Assembly (NCBI RefSeq): GCF_004216915.1
Contig: NZ_SGXD01000002.1
Span: 558,001-622,000 of the forward strand
From: Motilibacter rhizosphaerae
GTDB taxonomy: Bacteria > Actinomycetota > Actinomycetes > Motilibacterales > Motilibacteraceae
Direction: 5' to 3'
DNA length: 64,000 nt
Part shown: positions 10,053 through 18,129 of the stretch, piece by piece
How positions within the stretch are numbered: the first letter of the stretch is position 1
Layout: the number at the start of each line of letters is the position of its first letter
Notes under the pieces: generated by a model
Database searches by the model: none
Told to the model about the DNA's origin: nothing
The model's input: the letters and a program-made list of their open reading frames with translations, nothing else
Translations under genes and position numbers: made by a program

Positions 10053-11057
10053 GTGCGCACACCGCTTCGCACCCTGCCGGTCGCGCTGGCCGCCACCGGG
10101 CTGCTCCTCACCGCCTGCGGAAGCAGCTCCAAGGGCGGCGACACCACCTCCGGTGCCGCTCCCGCGGGCTCGACCGCCGCCAGCGCCGGGACCGCGGCGA
10201 GCAGCGGCGCCGACGCCTCGATGGCGCCGTCGGCCGCCAGCTCCGACGCCGGCTCCTCGGCCGCCAGCTCCGGCGCCGCGGGCGGCGCGGACCCCGCCTC
10301 GCTGGTCCCGGCCGCGGTGAAGAGCAAGGGCACGCTGACGGTGGCGACGGACGCGAGCTACGCGCCGAACGAGTTCGTCAAGCCCGGCACGAAGACCATC
10401 GTCGGCATGGACGTCGACCTGGCCCAGGCGCTCGGCCAGAAGCTCGGCCTCAAGGTGAACGTGGTCAACCAGTCGTTCGACTCGATCGTGCCCGGCCTGG
10501 CGTCCAAGCGCTACGACCTCGGCATGAGCAGCATGACGGACAACAAGAAGCGCGAGGCGGTCGTCGACTTCGTCGACTACTTCTCCGCCGGCACCTCGTT
10601 CTTCGTCAAGAAGGGCGCCGCCCAGATCACCAGCCTCGATGCCCTCTGCGGCGTCTCGGTCGCGGTCGAGAAGGGCACCACGCAGGCCGACGACGCGACC
10701 GCGCAGTCGAAGAAGTGCACCGACGGCGGCAAGAAGGCCGTGAAGGTCGACCAGTACCCCGACCAGGGCGGCGCCAACGTGGCCCTGTCGAGCGGTCGCG
10801 ACCAGGTGTCCATGGCCGACTCGCCGGTCGCGGCCTACGCCGTGAAGCAGTCCAACGGAGCCTTCGAGCTGGTCGGGCAGGCCTACGGCACCGCGCCGTA
10901 CGGCATCGCGCTCCCCAAGGGCAACGGCATGGCGAAGGCCGTGCAGGCGGCCCTGCAGGCGCTGATGGCCGACGGCAGCTACACGAAGATCCTCACGACC
11001 TGGGGCGTCCAGGCCGGCGCCGTGCAGTCGGCGACGATCAACGGCGCGACGAGCTGA
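10053..11057 (+). CDS. Amino-acid ABC transporter substrate-binding lipoprotein
   Basis: 334 residues. Lipoprotein signal peptide with lipobox L-T-A-C (Cys about 24), then a long Ser/Ala/Gly-rich tether to about residue 85, then a SBP_bac_3 fold: TLTVATDASYAPNEF, DVDLAQALGQKLG, FDSIVPGLASKRYDLGMSSM, VAVEKGTTQ and GIALPKGN. It captures a polar amino acid or similar small cation outside the membrane and delivers it to the permease. GTG 10053 is preferred over ATG 10032 because GGAAGG lies seven bases before it and the signal peptide then has normal length. The permease gene follows after one base. Confidence 0.94.
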   Translation: MRTPLRTLPVALAATGLLLTACGSSSKGGDTTSGAAPAGSTAASAGTAASSGADASMAPSAASSDAGSSAASSGAAGGADPASLVPAAVKSKGTLTVATDASYAPNEFVKPGTKTIVGMDVDLAQALGQKLGLKVNVVNQSFDSIVPGLASKRYDLGMSSMTDNKKREAVVDFVDYFSAGTSFFVKKGAAQITSLDALCGVSVAVEKGTTQADDATAQSKKCTDGGKKAVKVDQYPDQGGANVALSSGRDQVSMADSPVAAYAVKQSNGAFELVGQAYGTAPYGIALPKGNGMAKAVQAALQALMADGSYTKILTTWGVQAGAVQSATINGATS

Positions 11058-11058
11058 C

Positions 11059-11996
11059 ATGAGCGAGGTCCACGTCGACGAGGACGTGCCGGCCGCGACC
11101 ACCCGACCCCCGGCCCGTGTCGTGCCCGTGCGGCACCCGGGCCGGTGGGTGGCGGCGGTGCTGCTGCTCGTCCTGCTGGCCCAGTTCGTCCAGGGAGCCG
11201 TGCGCAACAAGCGGTTCCGCTGGGACGTCATCGGCGACTACCTGTTCAACAGCCAGGTGCTCTCCGGGGTGCGCATGACGATCGAGCTCACCGTCGTCTC
11301 GATGGCCGTCGGGATCGTGCTGGGCGTCCTCGTCGCCGTGGGCCGCCGCTCGGCGAACCCCGTGGTGAGCCAGGTCTGCTGGCTCTACGTGTGGTTCTTC
11401 CGCGGAGTGCCCGTCCTGGTGCAGGTCTTCGTGTGGTTCAACCTGGCCGCGCTGCTGCCGCGCGTCGGCTTCGGCATCCCGTTCGGCGGCCCGCAGCTGT
11501 TCGCGGGCGACTCCAAGTCGATCATCACGCCGTTCGTCGCCGCGGTCCTGGGCCTCGGGCTCAGCGAGGCGGCGTACTACAGCGAGATCGTCCGCTCCGG
11601 CCTGCTCTCGGTCGACGAGGGCCAGACCGAGGCCGCGGCGGCGCTGGGCATGACGCGCGGCCTGGCGCTGCGGCGGATCATCCTGCCGCAGGCGGCGCGG
11701 GTCATCATCCCGCCGACCGGCAACGAGGTGAACAACATGCTGAAGACCACCTCGCTGGTCTCGGTCATCGCGGTCTCCGACCTGCTCTACAGCGTGCAGC
11801 TCATCTACGCGAGCACGTACCAGGTCATCCCGATGCTGGTGGTCGCGCTGATCTGGTACCTCGTCATGACCAGCGTCCTGCAGGTCGGGCAGTACTACCT
11901 CGAGCGCTACTTCGCGAAGGGCGCGCAGCGCGCGCTGCCGCCCACGCCGCTGCAGCGCGTCCGCCTGCTGTCCCTGCGCTCGCCGGCAGGGACGGC

Positions 11997-12000
<4 letters not shown>
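11059..12000 (+). CDS. Amino-acid ABC transporter permease (HisM/GlnP type)
   Basis: 313 residues. Cytoplasmic N-terminus of about 28 residues, a first TM (about 31-48), an extracytoplasmic stretch, then the BPD_transp_1 core with [27 protein letters not shown] and the EAA loop [22 protein letters not shown], which docks the ATPase. [16 protein letters not shown] is typical of the polar amino acid (His/Glu/Gln/Arg/opine) subfamily. A single permease in the operon implies a homodimer. Overlaps the ATPase gene by four bases (ATGA). Confidence 0.94.
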
Positions 12001-12776
<776 letters not shown>

Positions 12777-12809
12777 GGGCTCCATGGCGGGTCCGGCAGG
12801 ATGGGCGGC

Positions 12810-13196
12810 GTGGAGGAGCGCGAGCCCGATCATCAGCCGGAGGAGCGCGAGCCCGATCATCAGCCGGAGGAGCGCGAGCCCGACTACCGGATGAGCCTGG
12901 CCGCCGAGCGGACGTACCTCGCGTACGTCCGCACCGGCCTGGCCCTGCTCGCCGCCGGGATGGGGGTCGCCGCGGCACTCCCGGACGCCGGGGCCGAAGC
13001 GCTGCGCCGCGCCCTCGGGCTGTTCCTGCTCGCCCTCGGCGGGACCGTGCTCGCCGCCGCGCGGCCGCGGTGGAACGCCGTCGACCGGGCGATGCGCCAG
13101 GGCGACCCGCTGCCGCGGGCGCCGCTCGCGGCGTACGTCGGGTACGCCCTCGTCGCGGCCGCCGTCGCGGGCGCGGTCGTCGTCGTGGTGGGCTGA
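12810..13196 (+). CDS. DUF202-family membrane protein with repeated N-terminus
   Basis: 128 residues. The core has the DUF202 signature LAAERTYLAYVRTGLALLAAG followed by three predicted membrane helices, typical of small YidH-like inner membrane proteins of unknown function. Before it are three copies of the acidic unit E-E-R-E-P-D-H-Q-P (last copy partial), encoded by a 27-base tandem repeat. GTG 12810 (AGGA nine bases before) or ATG 12801 can start it. It converges with the next gene, four bases away. Confidence 0.82.
   Translation: MEEREPDHQPEEREPDHQPEEREPDYRMSLAAERTYLAYVRTGLALLAAGMGVAAALPDAGAEALRRALGLFLLALGGTVLAAARPRWNAVDRAMRQGDPLPRAPLAAYVGYALVAAAVAGAVVVVVG
12813..12883 (+). repeat. 27-bp in-frame tandem repeat
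   Basis: Two perfect 27-base units (12813-12839, 12840-12866) and a 17-base partial third unit lie inside the N-terminal codons of the DUF202 gene. Perfect identity indicates a recent or unstable duplication that adds nine residues per unit without shifting the frame. Confidence 0.9.
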
Positions 13197-13200
13197 CGCG

Positions 13201-14109
13201 CTAGCCGTCGCCGAGAGCGCTGAGCCGCGCCCGCGCCGAGTCCAGCCGCTTGCGGGTGAGCCGGACGTCCGCAGCCGCCCGGTCGCGCGCGTGCGCCGCC
13301 TCGCCCGCGTGCCGCCGCTCCTGGTCCAGCCGCTCCTCGGCCTCCTGCAGCAGCGAGCGCAGCTCCTCGACCTTGCCCTCGGCCTCCTCGACCGCCTCGT
13401 CGGCCTGAGCGGCCTGCGCGGTCGTCCGGGCCTGCCGCTCCTCGGCCTCGTGCAGCGACTCCTCGGCGTCGCGGACCGCCTCCTCCGCCTGCTCGCGCTC
13501 GCGCGCCTCCCGCTCCTCCTTCTCGCGCTTGCGCCGCGCGGTGGCCGACTCGCGCGGACGCTGCGGCTCCGCCGGCGGAGGTACGCTCCGCAGCGCTCGT
13601 GCGGGAGCCTCCGGCACCGCCGGCCCGCCGAAGCCGACGTGCTGCAGCGGGTTCACCAGCCTCCCGGCGAGCAGCGCCTCGGCCGCCGCTGGGTCCGCCA
13701 GCGCCGCGTCGAGGGTCTGCTCGACCGCCCGCTCCACGTCCTCGGTCATCCGCATGCCGGCGTCGCGGGCCAGGCCGCGTACCTGCTGGACGAGCGCCGC
13801 GATGAGCCGGTGGCGCTGGGCGGACAGGGCGCGCAGCTCCTCGCCCTGCAGTGCCGCCTGCGCCTCGCGCAGCCCCTCGCCGAGCCCGAGGAAGGGCTCG
13901 AGCTCCGCGCGCCGCTCCCGGGCCAGCGCGTTGAGCAGCCAGGCCGCCACCGTCGGCTTGCGCAGCTCGCGGACCTGCGCGGCGAGCTCCTTGTCCCCCG
14001 CGGCCTTCGCCTCCTTCTCCCGCTGCGTGCGCAGCGGGGTGAACTGCCCGAGGGGTACGGCGTACAGCTCGTCCGCGACGTCGTCGAGGGTCGTGCCGTC
14101 GGTGGTCAC
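13201..14109 (-). CDS. Actinobacterial conserved protein with C-terminal coiled coil
   Basis: 302 residues, function unknown. The N-terminal half (YAVPLGQFTPLRTQREKEAK, LRKPTVAAWLLNALARE) matches a conserved actinobacterial protein type that I recall only as hypothetical. A basic hinge RESATARRKREKEERE near 188-200 leads into about 110 residues of Glu/Ala/Arg heptads, a long coiled coil. No signal peptide or membrane segment, so presumably cytosolic. The gene lies 42 bases before the tRNA-Arg gene on the opposite strand. Confidence 0.75.
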   Translation of the reverse strand: MTTDGTTLDDVADELYAVPLGQFTPLRTQREKEAKAAGDKELAAQVRELRKPTVAAWLLNALARERRAELEPFLGLGEGLREAQAALQGEELRALSAQRHRLIAALVQQVRGLARDAGMRMTEDVERAVEQTLDAALADPAAAEALLAGRLVNPLQHVGFGGPAVPEAPARALRSVPPPAEPQRPRESATARRKREKEEREAREREQAEEAVRDAEESLHEAEERQARTTAQAAQADEAVEEAEGKVEELRSLLQEAEERLDQERRHAGEAAHARDRAAADVRLTRKRLDSARARLSALGDG

Positions 14110-14151
14110 GGGGCAACCCTGTCACGGGCGCGTGCCAGGATGGGGCCGTCT

Positions 14152-14225
<74 letters not shown>

Positions 14226-14297
14226 AGCACGTCGCCGCAGGTCACGGGCTCGCAGCGCTCGCCAGGCGGGCTGTCTCGCCTCTTCAGCGAGGCCGCT

Positions 14298-14317
14298 AGT
14301 CCGCAGATAGTCCGCAG
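14298..14317 (+). promoter_or_regulatory. Left integrase arm-type sites
   Basis: Two direct copies of AGTCCGCAG at 14298-14306 and 14309-14317, an 11-base period, about 75 bases inside attL. The same motif occurs near attR. This fits arm-type binding sites for the N-terminal domain of the tyrosine integrase; the assignment is inferred from position and repetition. Confidence 0.65.
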
Positions 14318-14347
14318 GACGTCCGAGAAGCGTCCTCTGAGATGCCA

Positions 14348-15013
14348 TCAGCGGGCCGCTGGGCGTCCCCATCGGGCTCGTGCCGGCCCGGCCCCTCCGG
14401 GCCGTCGGCGTGTCGCCACCTGGTGCGTCTCAAGCAGCCGGGTGAGGGTCTCGCCACCCACGCCGAGCTCCGCTCTGATGCGGAGCATGGACAGCCCTTC
14501 CACGTCGTACCGCTGACGCCAGTACGCCGGGAACGAGTCGAAGCCCAGCGCGGTCAGCGTTGCCTCCAGGCGACGGCTTGCAGAGCGAGCCGTGCTCCGG
14601 CGAGTGAGAGCCGTGGTCTCCAAGGTCTGCGCCCGGCGCTCCGCCCGAGCGGAGCCGGCAGGCTGCGCCTCGTGACTCAGCTGCAGGAGCTCGCCTGAGC
14701 GGGCGAGCGCCTGGCCACGGGCCAGGCCCTCACGCACGGCTGGCAGCCGGTAGCGGCGGTGGCCCTCATTAGCCCTCGCCGCCAGCAAGGCAGGCGAAGC
14801 AAGCGGCGTGGTCCTGTTAAGCCCCCAGCGCTCCCGGTAATCGTCCGCCGTCAGACCGTGCGCCTGGCGCACATGGGAGGACAGGAAGCGGTACGGCGAG
14901 CCGCACTCGTGGCACAGGACCGCCTCGCCACCGTCAGCGGTAGCGAGGCGTCCGTAGGCCGTCCCCGAGGCAGGCTCCATGCCTGCCCATCGGCAGGGTG
15001 CGATGCCAGCCAC
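14348..15013 (-). CDS. Ros/MucR-type zinc-finger protein
   Basis: 221 residues from GTG 15013; ATG 14980 is an alternative. Near the N-terminus is a Cys34-x2-Cys37-x9-His47-x4-His52 finger followed by GLTADDYRERWGL, the spacing and tail of the prokaryotic zinc finger of Ros/MucR. The middle is Ala/Arg-rich. The C-terminal part (ALGFDSFPAYWRQRYDVEGLSMLRIRAELGVGGETLTRLLE) looks like a second helix-turn-helix module for choosing DNA. It probably binds DNA as a regulator of the element or an accessory to recombination, being the gene closest to attL. Ros/MucR proteins are best known from Alphaproteobacteria, so its presence here is notable. Confidence 0.72.
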   Translation of the reverse strand: MAGIAPCRWAGMEPASGTAYGRLATADGGEAVLCHECGSPYRFLSSHVRQAHGLTADDYRERWGLNRTTPLASPALLAARANEGHRRYRLPAVREGLARGQALARSGELLQLSHEAQPAGSARAERRAQTLETTALTRRSTARSASRRLEATLTALGFDSFPAYWRQRYDVEGLSMLRIRAELGVGGETLTRLLETHQVATRRRPGGAGPARARWGRPAAR

Positions 15014-15077
15014 TGCCCCGGTCGGGCGGTCCTGCGCGCGGGCAGTCAGATGACGCGCGGACGCTGAGGCAGGCTGA

Positions 15078-16220
15078 TTAGGCCCCGCCGGCGGTGCCGG
15101 TCAGGCGGACCACGTTCCTGGTCTGCTGCCGGTCCCTGTAGGCCGCGTCTAGCCGCGCTGCGACGTCGTCAAGGTCCTGGTCGAAGAGATCGGCGTAGAC
15201 GTTGAGCGTCATGGCCGCGTCCTTGTGGCCGAGCATCGCCTGGACCACCTTCACGTTGGCACCGCTCTGCACCGCGAGGCTGGCGGCTGTGTGCCGCAGC
15301 CCGTGCGGTGTGAGCCCCTCGAGCCCTGCCGCGATCACGGCCTTGTCGAAGACGCGCTTGCGCCAGTTGGGCAGCCGCAGGGCGCTCCCTTGAGGCGACG
15401 TGAAGAGCAGGTCGTTCGGGCCCTTGTCCTGCATGAGCCGCTCGAAGTCGGCCAGCAGGAACGGCGGCACCGCCACCGTGCGCCGGCTTGTCCTGGTCTT
15501 GGTCGTGTCGTAGATCAGCTTGCCGCGGATGTCCGCTACAGCCTCCTCCACGAGGAGGCGCTTGCGTAGCAGGTCCACGTGCCGAACGCGCAGGGCCGAA
15601 GCCTCGCCCCAGCGGAGGCCGCAGTAGGCCAGCACGAGCATGAGGGGCCGGTACTCCCCCGCCGCGTCAGCGAGGGCTGCCACCTGCTCGTGGGTGAGGT
15701 ACCGCTTGCGGGCGGGAGCCTCGACCTTTGGGAGGAAGTTGGCACGACGACCGCGCACGTCAGCGGGACGTGCCGGGTTCTTGGTCAGGCGCCCGTCAAG
15801 CACGGCAGCATCCAGCACGGATGCCAGGAGGTTGTAGGCCTGCCGCCGCCGGGACGCCGACAGCAGAAGTCCGCGAGCCCCGGTCATGCCGGCGACCCAC
15901 GCTCGTACCGCCGAGTGCGTCACCCGGTCCACTCTCACGGTGCCCCAGGTAGGCAGCACGGCGGTTGTCAGCAGGTTCTCGTAGGACAGGCGGGTCTTGG
16001 GCTTCACGGACAGCGTAGCCAGCCAGTGCTCGCACAGCTCACCCACCGTGACCTTTGCCAGTGCGGGGTCAGCCCAGTCCTGGTTGCGGACCTTGCGCTC
16101 CTGCTCTTGCGCCCAACGCAGTGCGTCGCCCTTGCGGTCGAAGGTCTTGCTGCGCTCCTTGCCGTCGGGACCCCTGTAGCGCCCTAGGTAGCCGCTGCCC
16201 CGCTTCGTCGCGCTAGCCAT
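15078..16220 (-). CDS. int: Tyrosine-recombinase integrase
   Basis: 380 residues. The N-terminal arm-binding part is a short beta-sheet domain (GYLGRYRGPDGKERSKTFDRKGDA), then a SAM-like core-binding domain (about 57-160) and the catalytic domain with Arg203 (CGLRWGEA), Lys241, His306/Arg309/His310 (HGLRHTAA), His332 (GHKD) and nucleophile Tyr342 (NVYADLF). It catalyses integration into and, with an excisionase, excision from tRNA-Arg. ATG 16220 is chosen because it starts at the conserved domain and overlaps the preceding gene by eight bases. All catalytic residues are present, so it should be active. Confidence 0.96.
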   Translation of the reverse strand: MASATKRGSGYLGRYRGPDGKERSKTFDRKGDALRWAQEQERKVRNQDWADPALAKVTVGELCEHWLATLSVKPKTRLSYENLLTTAVLPTWGTVRVDRVTHSAVRAWVAGMTGARGLLLSASRRRQAYNLLASVLDAAVLDGRLTKNPARPADVRGRRANFLPKVEAPARKRYLTHEQVAALADAAGEYRPLMLVLAYCGLRWGEASALRVRHVDLLRKRLLVEEAVADIRGKLIYDTTKTRTSRRTVAVPPFLLADFERLMQDKGPNDLLFTSPQGSALRLPNWRKRVFDKAVIAAGLEGLTPHGLRHTAASLAVQSGANVKVVQAMLGHKDAAMTLNVYADLFDQDLDDVAARLDAAYRDRQQTRNVVRLTGTAGGA

Positions 16221-16830
16221 CAGCCAGCCCCGCTTCCTGGTAGGAGTTGAGCAACGACCACGCGCGCGACGTAAGCGTTCCGCCGCGCTTGCCCCGCCCA
16301 ACCGAGGTCAGTAGCCCCCGAGAGCGAGCCCTAGCGAGTCGTGAGTTCAGAGCTGCCGGCCGGATGCCAAACTCCTCCGCCGCCTTCTGTGCGGCACCGG
16401 CTCCCTCGGTGAGCAACTCGAGGTAGCGCTGAGCCGTGTAGGCCAACAGCACGTCTCCCTTGAGCTCGCTTATTGCCACGCCTTCGAGGTCGTCACGACT
16501 CGGTCGAGCGACCGCAGTGCTGTGCGCCTGAACATGCTCCTGAGCCAAAGCCAGTAGCGCACCCAAGGGCAGCTCGCGCAGCGCTCGCGCAGTCAACCCG
16601 GGAGACGGCAGCTGGCCTGAGGTGAGCCAGTGCTGCTCGAGGTCCAGGGACTCCAGCAACTCACCCAAGTGCGTCACAGGCGCGACCACAAGCTCCTGTA
16701 CGGCGGCGTCGCCGTTCACGTCGGCCACCCGCAGCCGAACAGCCCAGTCGTCGTTCTGCAGTACCGCCAGCATCGGCAGCGGTCTGTCTCCGAACCGCAC
16801 TGCGACGCTGACGAAGTCGCGTCCAGTCAT
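16213..16830 (-). CDS. Element-encoded protein with C-terminal helix-turn-helix
   Basis: 205 residues from ATG 16830 (GAGG ribosome site); longer in-frame starts up to 16896 would run through the divergent promoter region. The first 100 residues are a mixed alpha/beta domain rich in acidic and hydrophobic residues. The C-terminal 80 (VLLAYTAQRYLELLTEGAGAAQKAAEEFG, SRLARARSRGLLTSVGRGKRGG) look like a helix-turn-helix that loads onto DNA. Overlaps the integrase gene by eight bases, so it is translated with it. A transcriptional regulator or recombination accessory is likely; the exact family is not recognised. Confidence 0.65.
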   Translation of the reverse strand: MTGRDFVSVAVRFGDRPLPMLAVLQNDDWAVRLRVADVNGDAAVQELVVAPVTHLGELLESLDLEQHWLTSGQLPSPGLTARALRELPLGALLALAQEHVQAHSTAVARPSRDDLEGVAISELKGDVLLAYTAQRYLELLTEGAGAAQKAAEEFGIRPAALNSRLARARSRGLLTSVGRGKRGGTLTSRAWSLLNSYQEAGLADG

Positions 16831-16850
16831 GTTCTGCCTCCAACCCCTCC

Positions 16851-16877
16851 TTGCAACACCGCGTGTCACACGATACT
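16851..16877 (+). promoter_or_regulatory. Putative promoter and operator of the excisionase-like gene
   Basis: TTGCAA (16851-16856) and GATACT (16872-16877), 15 bases apart, lie 43 bases before the excisionase-like ATG. Between them is the perfect palindrome CGTGT-C-ACACG (16862-16872), where a repressor would block RNA polymerase. The 15-base spacer is shorter than the ideal 17, so strength is uncertain. Confidence 0.4.
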
Positions 16878-16919
16878 CTGCAACATGTCGGAGCACAACC
16901 TACTGCATGAGGAGAATTC

Positions 16920-17102
16920 ATGCGAGAGCCCTTCGTCTCGCCCGCGGCCGTTGGCGAGCACATCGGCAAGCCGGTGAGTTGGATCTACAACAACGCGGAG
17001 CGACTGGGGATCCCCCGCTACCGGCTCGGGAAGCAGCTTCGCTTCCGGCTGTCGGAGGTGGACGCCTGGCTCGCTCAGCAGTCGGAGGGCACCGCCGCCT
17101 GA
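16920..17102 (+). CDS. Excisionase/AlpA-like small helix-turn-helix protein
   Basis: 60 residues with a MerR-type winged helix of the excisionase family: SPAAVGEHIGKPVSWIYNNAERLGIP followed by RLGKQLRFRLSEVDAWLAQQ, the standard pattern of HTH_17/Xis proteins. GAGGAG precedes the ATG by eight bases. Divergent from the integrase operon across 89 bases. It probably bends attachment-site DNA to direct the integrase to excision and may also regulate the genes downstream. Confidence 0.85.
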   Translation: MREPFVSPAAVGEHIGKPVSWIYNNAERLGIPRYRLGKQLRFRLSEVDAWLAQQSEGTAA

Positions 17103-17160
17103 CCTGACCCGCAACAGCGCTACCTGTCGAACGAAACGTAGAAGGTCGAGACCAAGACAG

Positions 17161-17658
17161 ATGTCGACACGTCACACCACCCGCCCTACAGGCGCACAGT
17201 GGGCCAAGCTCAAGGGCTCCGCATGCGTCCGTGCCGCCCAGCGGCAGGACTTCGAGGCTCCGCTGGACCTCTCTTTTCGGATCTTCCTCCTCGCGAGCGG
17301 GCTCGCCGGCCCGGGGGGCCATGCTCCGCTCGAGCTCGGCCGCCTGCAGCAGGAACTCCTGCGACTCAACCGCAGCACGGGTGAGCTCGGGCCCTACGGC
17401 GAGAGGCACCTCAGAGGTGCGATCAGCACCCTCGTGAAGGCGGAGCTGCTCGCTCCCACCTCCTCCCTGCGCTGCCTCGTGCTGCCCCTGACCGTGTGGG
17501 ACATGGGTACCCGGTACAAGATCCAGGACTGCCCGCAGCACGGCCACGCTCTGGCGTGGTCAGGCGGCCCTAACGGCCAATGGTTCGACCCTCACCCTCA
17601 TGCTGTTGCAGCGGCCCTCAGGGATGCTGGAAGCAATGCTTCCAAAAAGGGCTCCTAA
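17161..17658 (+). CDS. Element protein of unknown function, possibly DNA-binding
   Basis: 165 residues. It has a helical N-terminal half (QWAKLKGSACVRAAQRQDFEAPLDLSFRIFLLASGLA) and a segment LGPYGERHLRGAISTLVKAELLAPTSS that reads like a winged-helix element of replication or regulatory proteins. A short Cys/His-containing tail CPQHGHAL follows. Position after the excisionase-like gene and before a helicase suggests a role in replication or copy control, but no family is recognised. Its stop is followed at once by a bulged 11-bp hairpin (17659-17685). Confidence 0.55.
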   Translation: MSTRHTTRPTGAQWAKLKGSACVRAAQRQDFEAPLDLSFRIFLLASGLAGPGGHAPLELGRLQQELLRLNRSTGELGPYGERHLRGAISTLVKAELLAPTSSLRCLVLPLTVWDMGTRYKIQDCPQHGHALAWSGGPNGQWFDPHPHAVAAALRDAGSNASKKGS

Positions 17659-18129
17659 CGGCACTATCGCTTCCGCGATATGCCGTCTGACCTGCGGTTC
17701 CTTCCCGGATCTTCTATAAAGAGGGTGCCTGGACGAGGCTCAGTGGAGCCGAGGGTTCTGGAACAGCTCACGCCAACAAGCGTGAGCACACACCTACTCT
17801 CCATACCGACCCTCCGGGTCGAGGCCAGCAGGCAGCCGCTATGGCGGCTGACCTGCGCTAACCCCTCAGTCAGAGGTCTTCCCGTCGAGGCCCCTATGGG
17901 CCTCTCCTAGGTCCTCATGTTCAGGGGAGCCCACAGGGGCTCCCTGCCGCTACCCCCGGCCTCTTCCCTGCGGTCGAGGCCACCCCTTACCCGCCAGGCC
18001 GCTAGGCCTGGGTCACCCACTCCGTCAGGAGCTCGTCGTGTACGTCCCTCACGACTCGCTGTCCCACCGGGACAGCACCAGATCCTCAGCCCCCGCTACC
18101 CGCCGGCACCTCCACGAGGAGGTGCAGCC
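17659..18129 (+). other. Non-coding hairpin array, about 470 bp
   Basis: No convincing gene, but about a dozen inverted repeats in series. Strong ones: 17659-17685 (loop TTCC, one bulge), 17766-17787, 17807-17821, 17828-17856 (12 bp, loop TATG, one bulge), 17887-17904 (loop CTAT), 17925-17944 (loop ACAG), 17994-18011 (loop GCTA), 18058-18076 (loop ACC) and 18106-18125 (loop ACGA). Weaker: 17737-17750, 17958-17981, 18035-18055. Stem sequences differ from one another while size, tight loops and spacing (about 30-60 bases) are similar. TCGAGGCC occurs three times (from 17819, 17885 and 17974). It could be a structured leader RNA, an origin-type region or a processed small RNA. Confidence 0.75.
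18106..18125 (+). promoter_or_regulatory. Hairpin that sequesters the helicase ribosome-binding site
   Basis: GCACCTCC-ACGA-GGAGGTGC forms an 8-bp stem. Its 3' arm GGAGGTG is the near-perfect Shine-Dalgarno sequence of the TTG start at 18130, five bases further on. In folded RNA the site is masked, so translation of the helicase should need an unfolding event. It is the last hairpin of the array upstream. Confidence 0.7.

Noticed and set aside
17659-18125. CRISPR array or short peptide genes in the hairpin region
   Set aside because: Stems are not copies of one repeat and spacers are not of constant size; open frames there lack ribosome sites and run through the hairpins.
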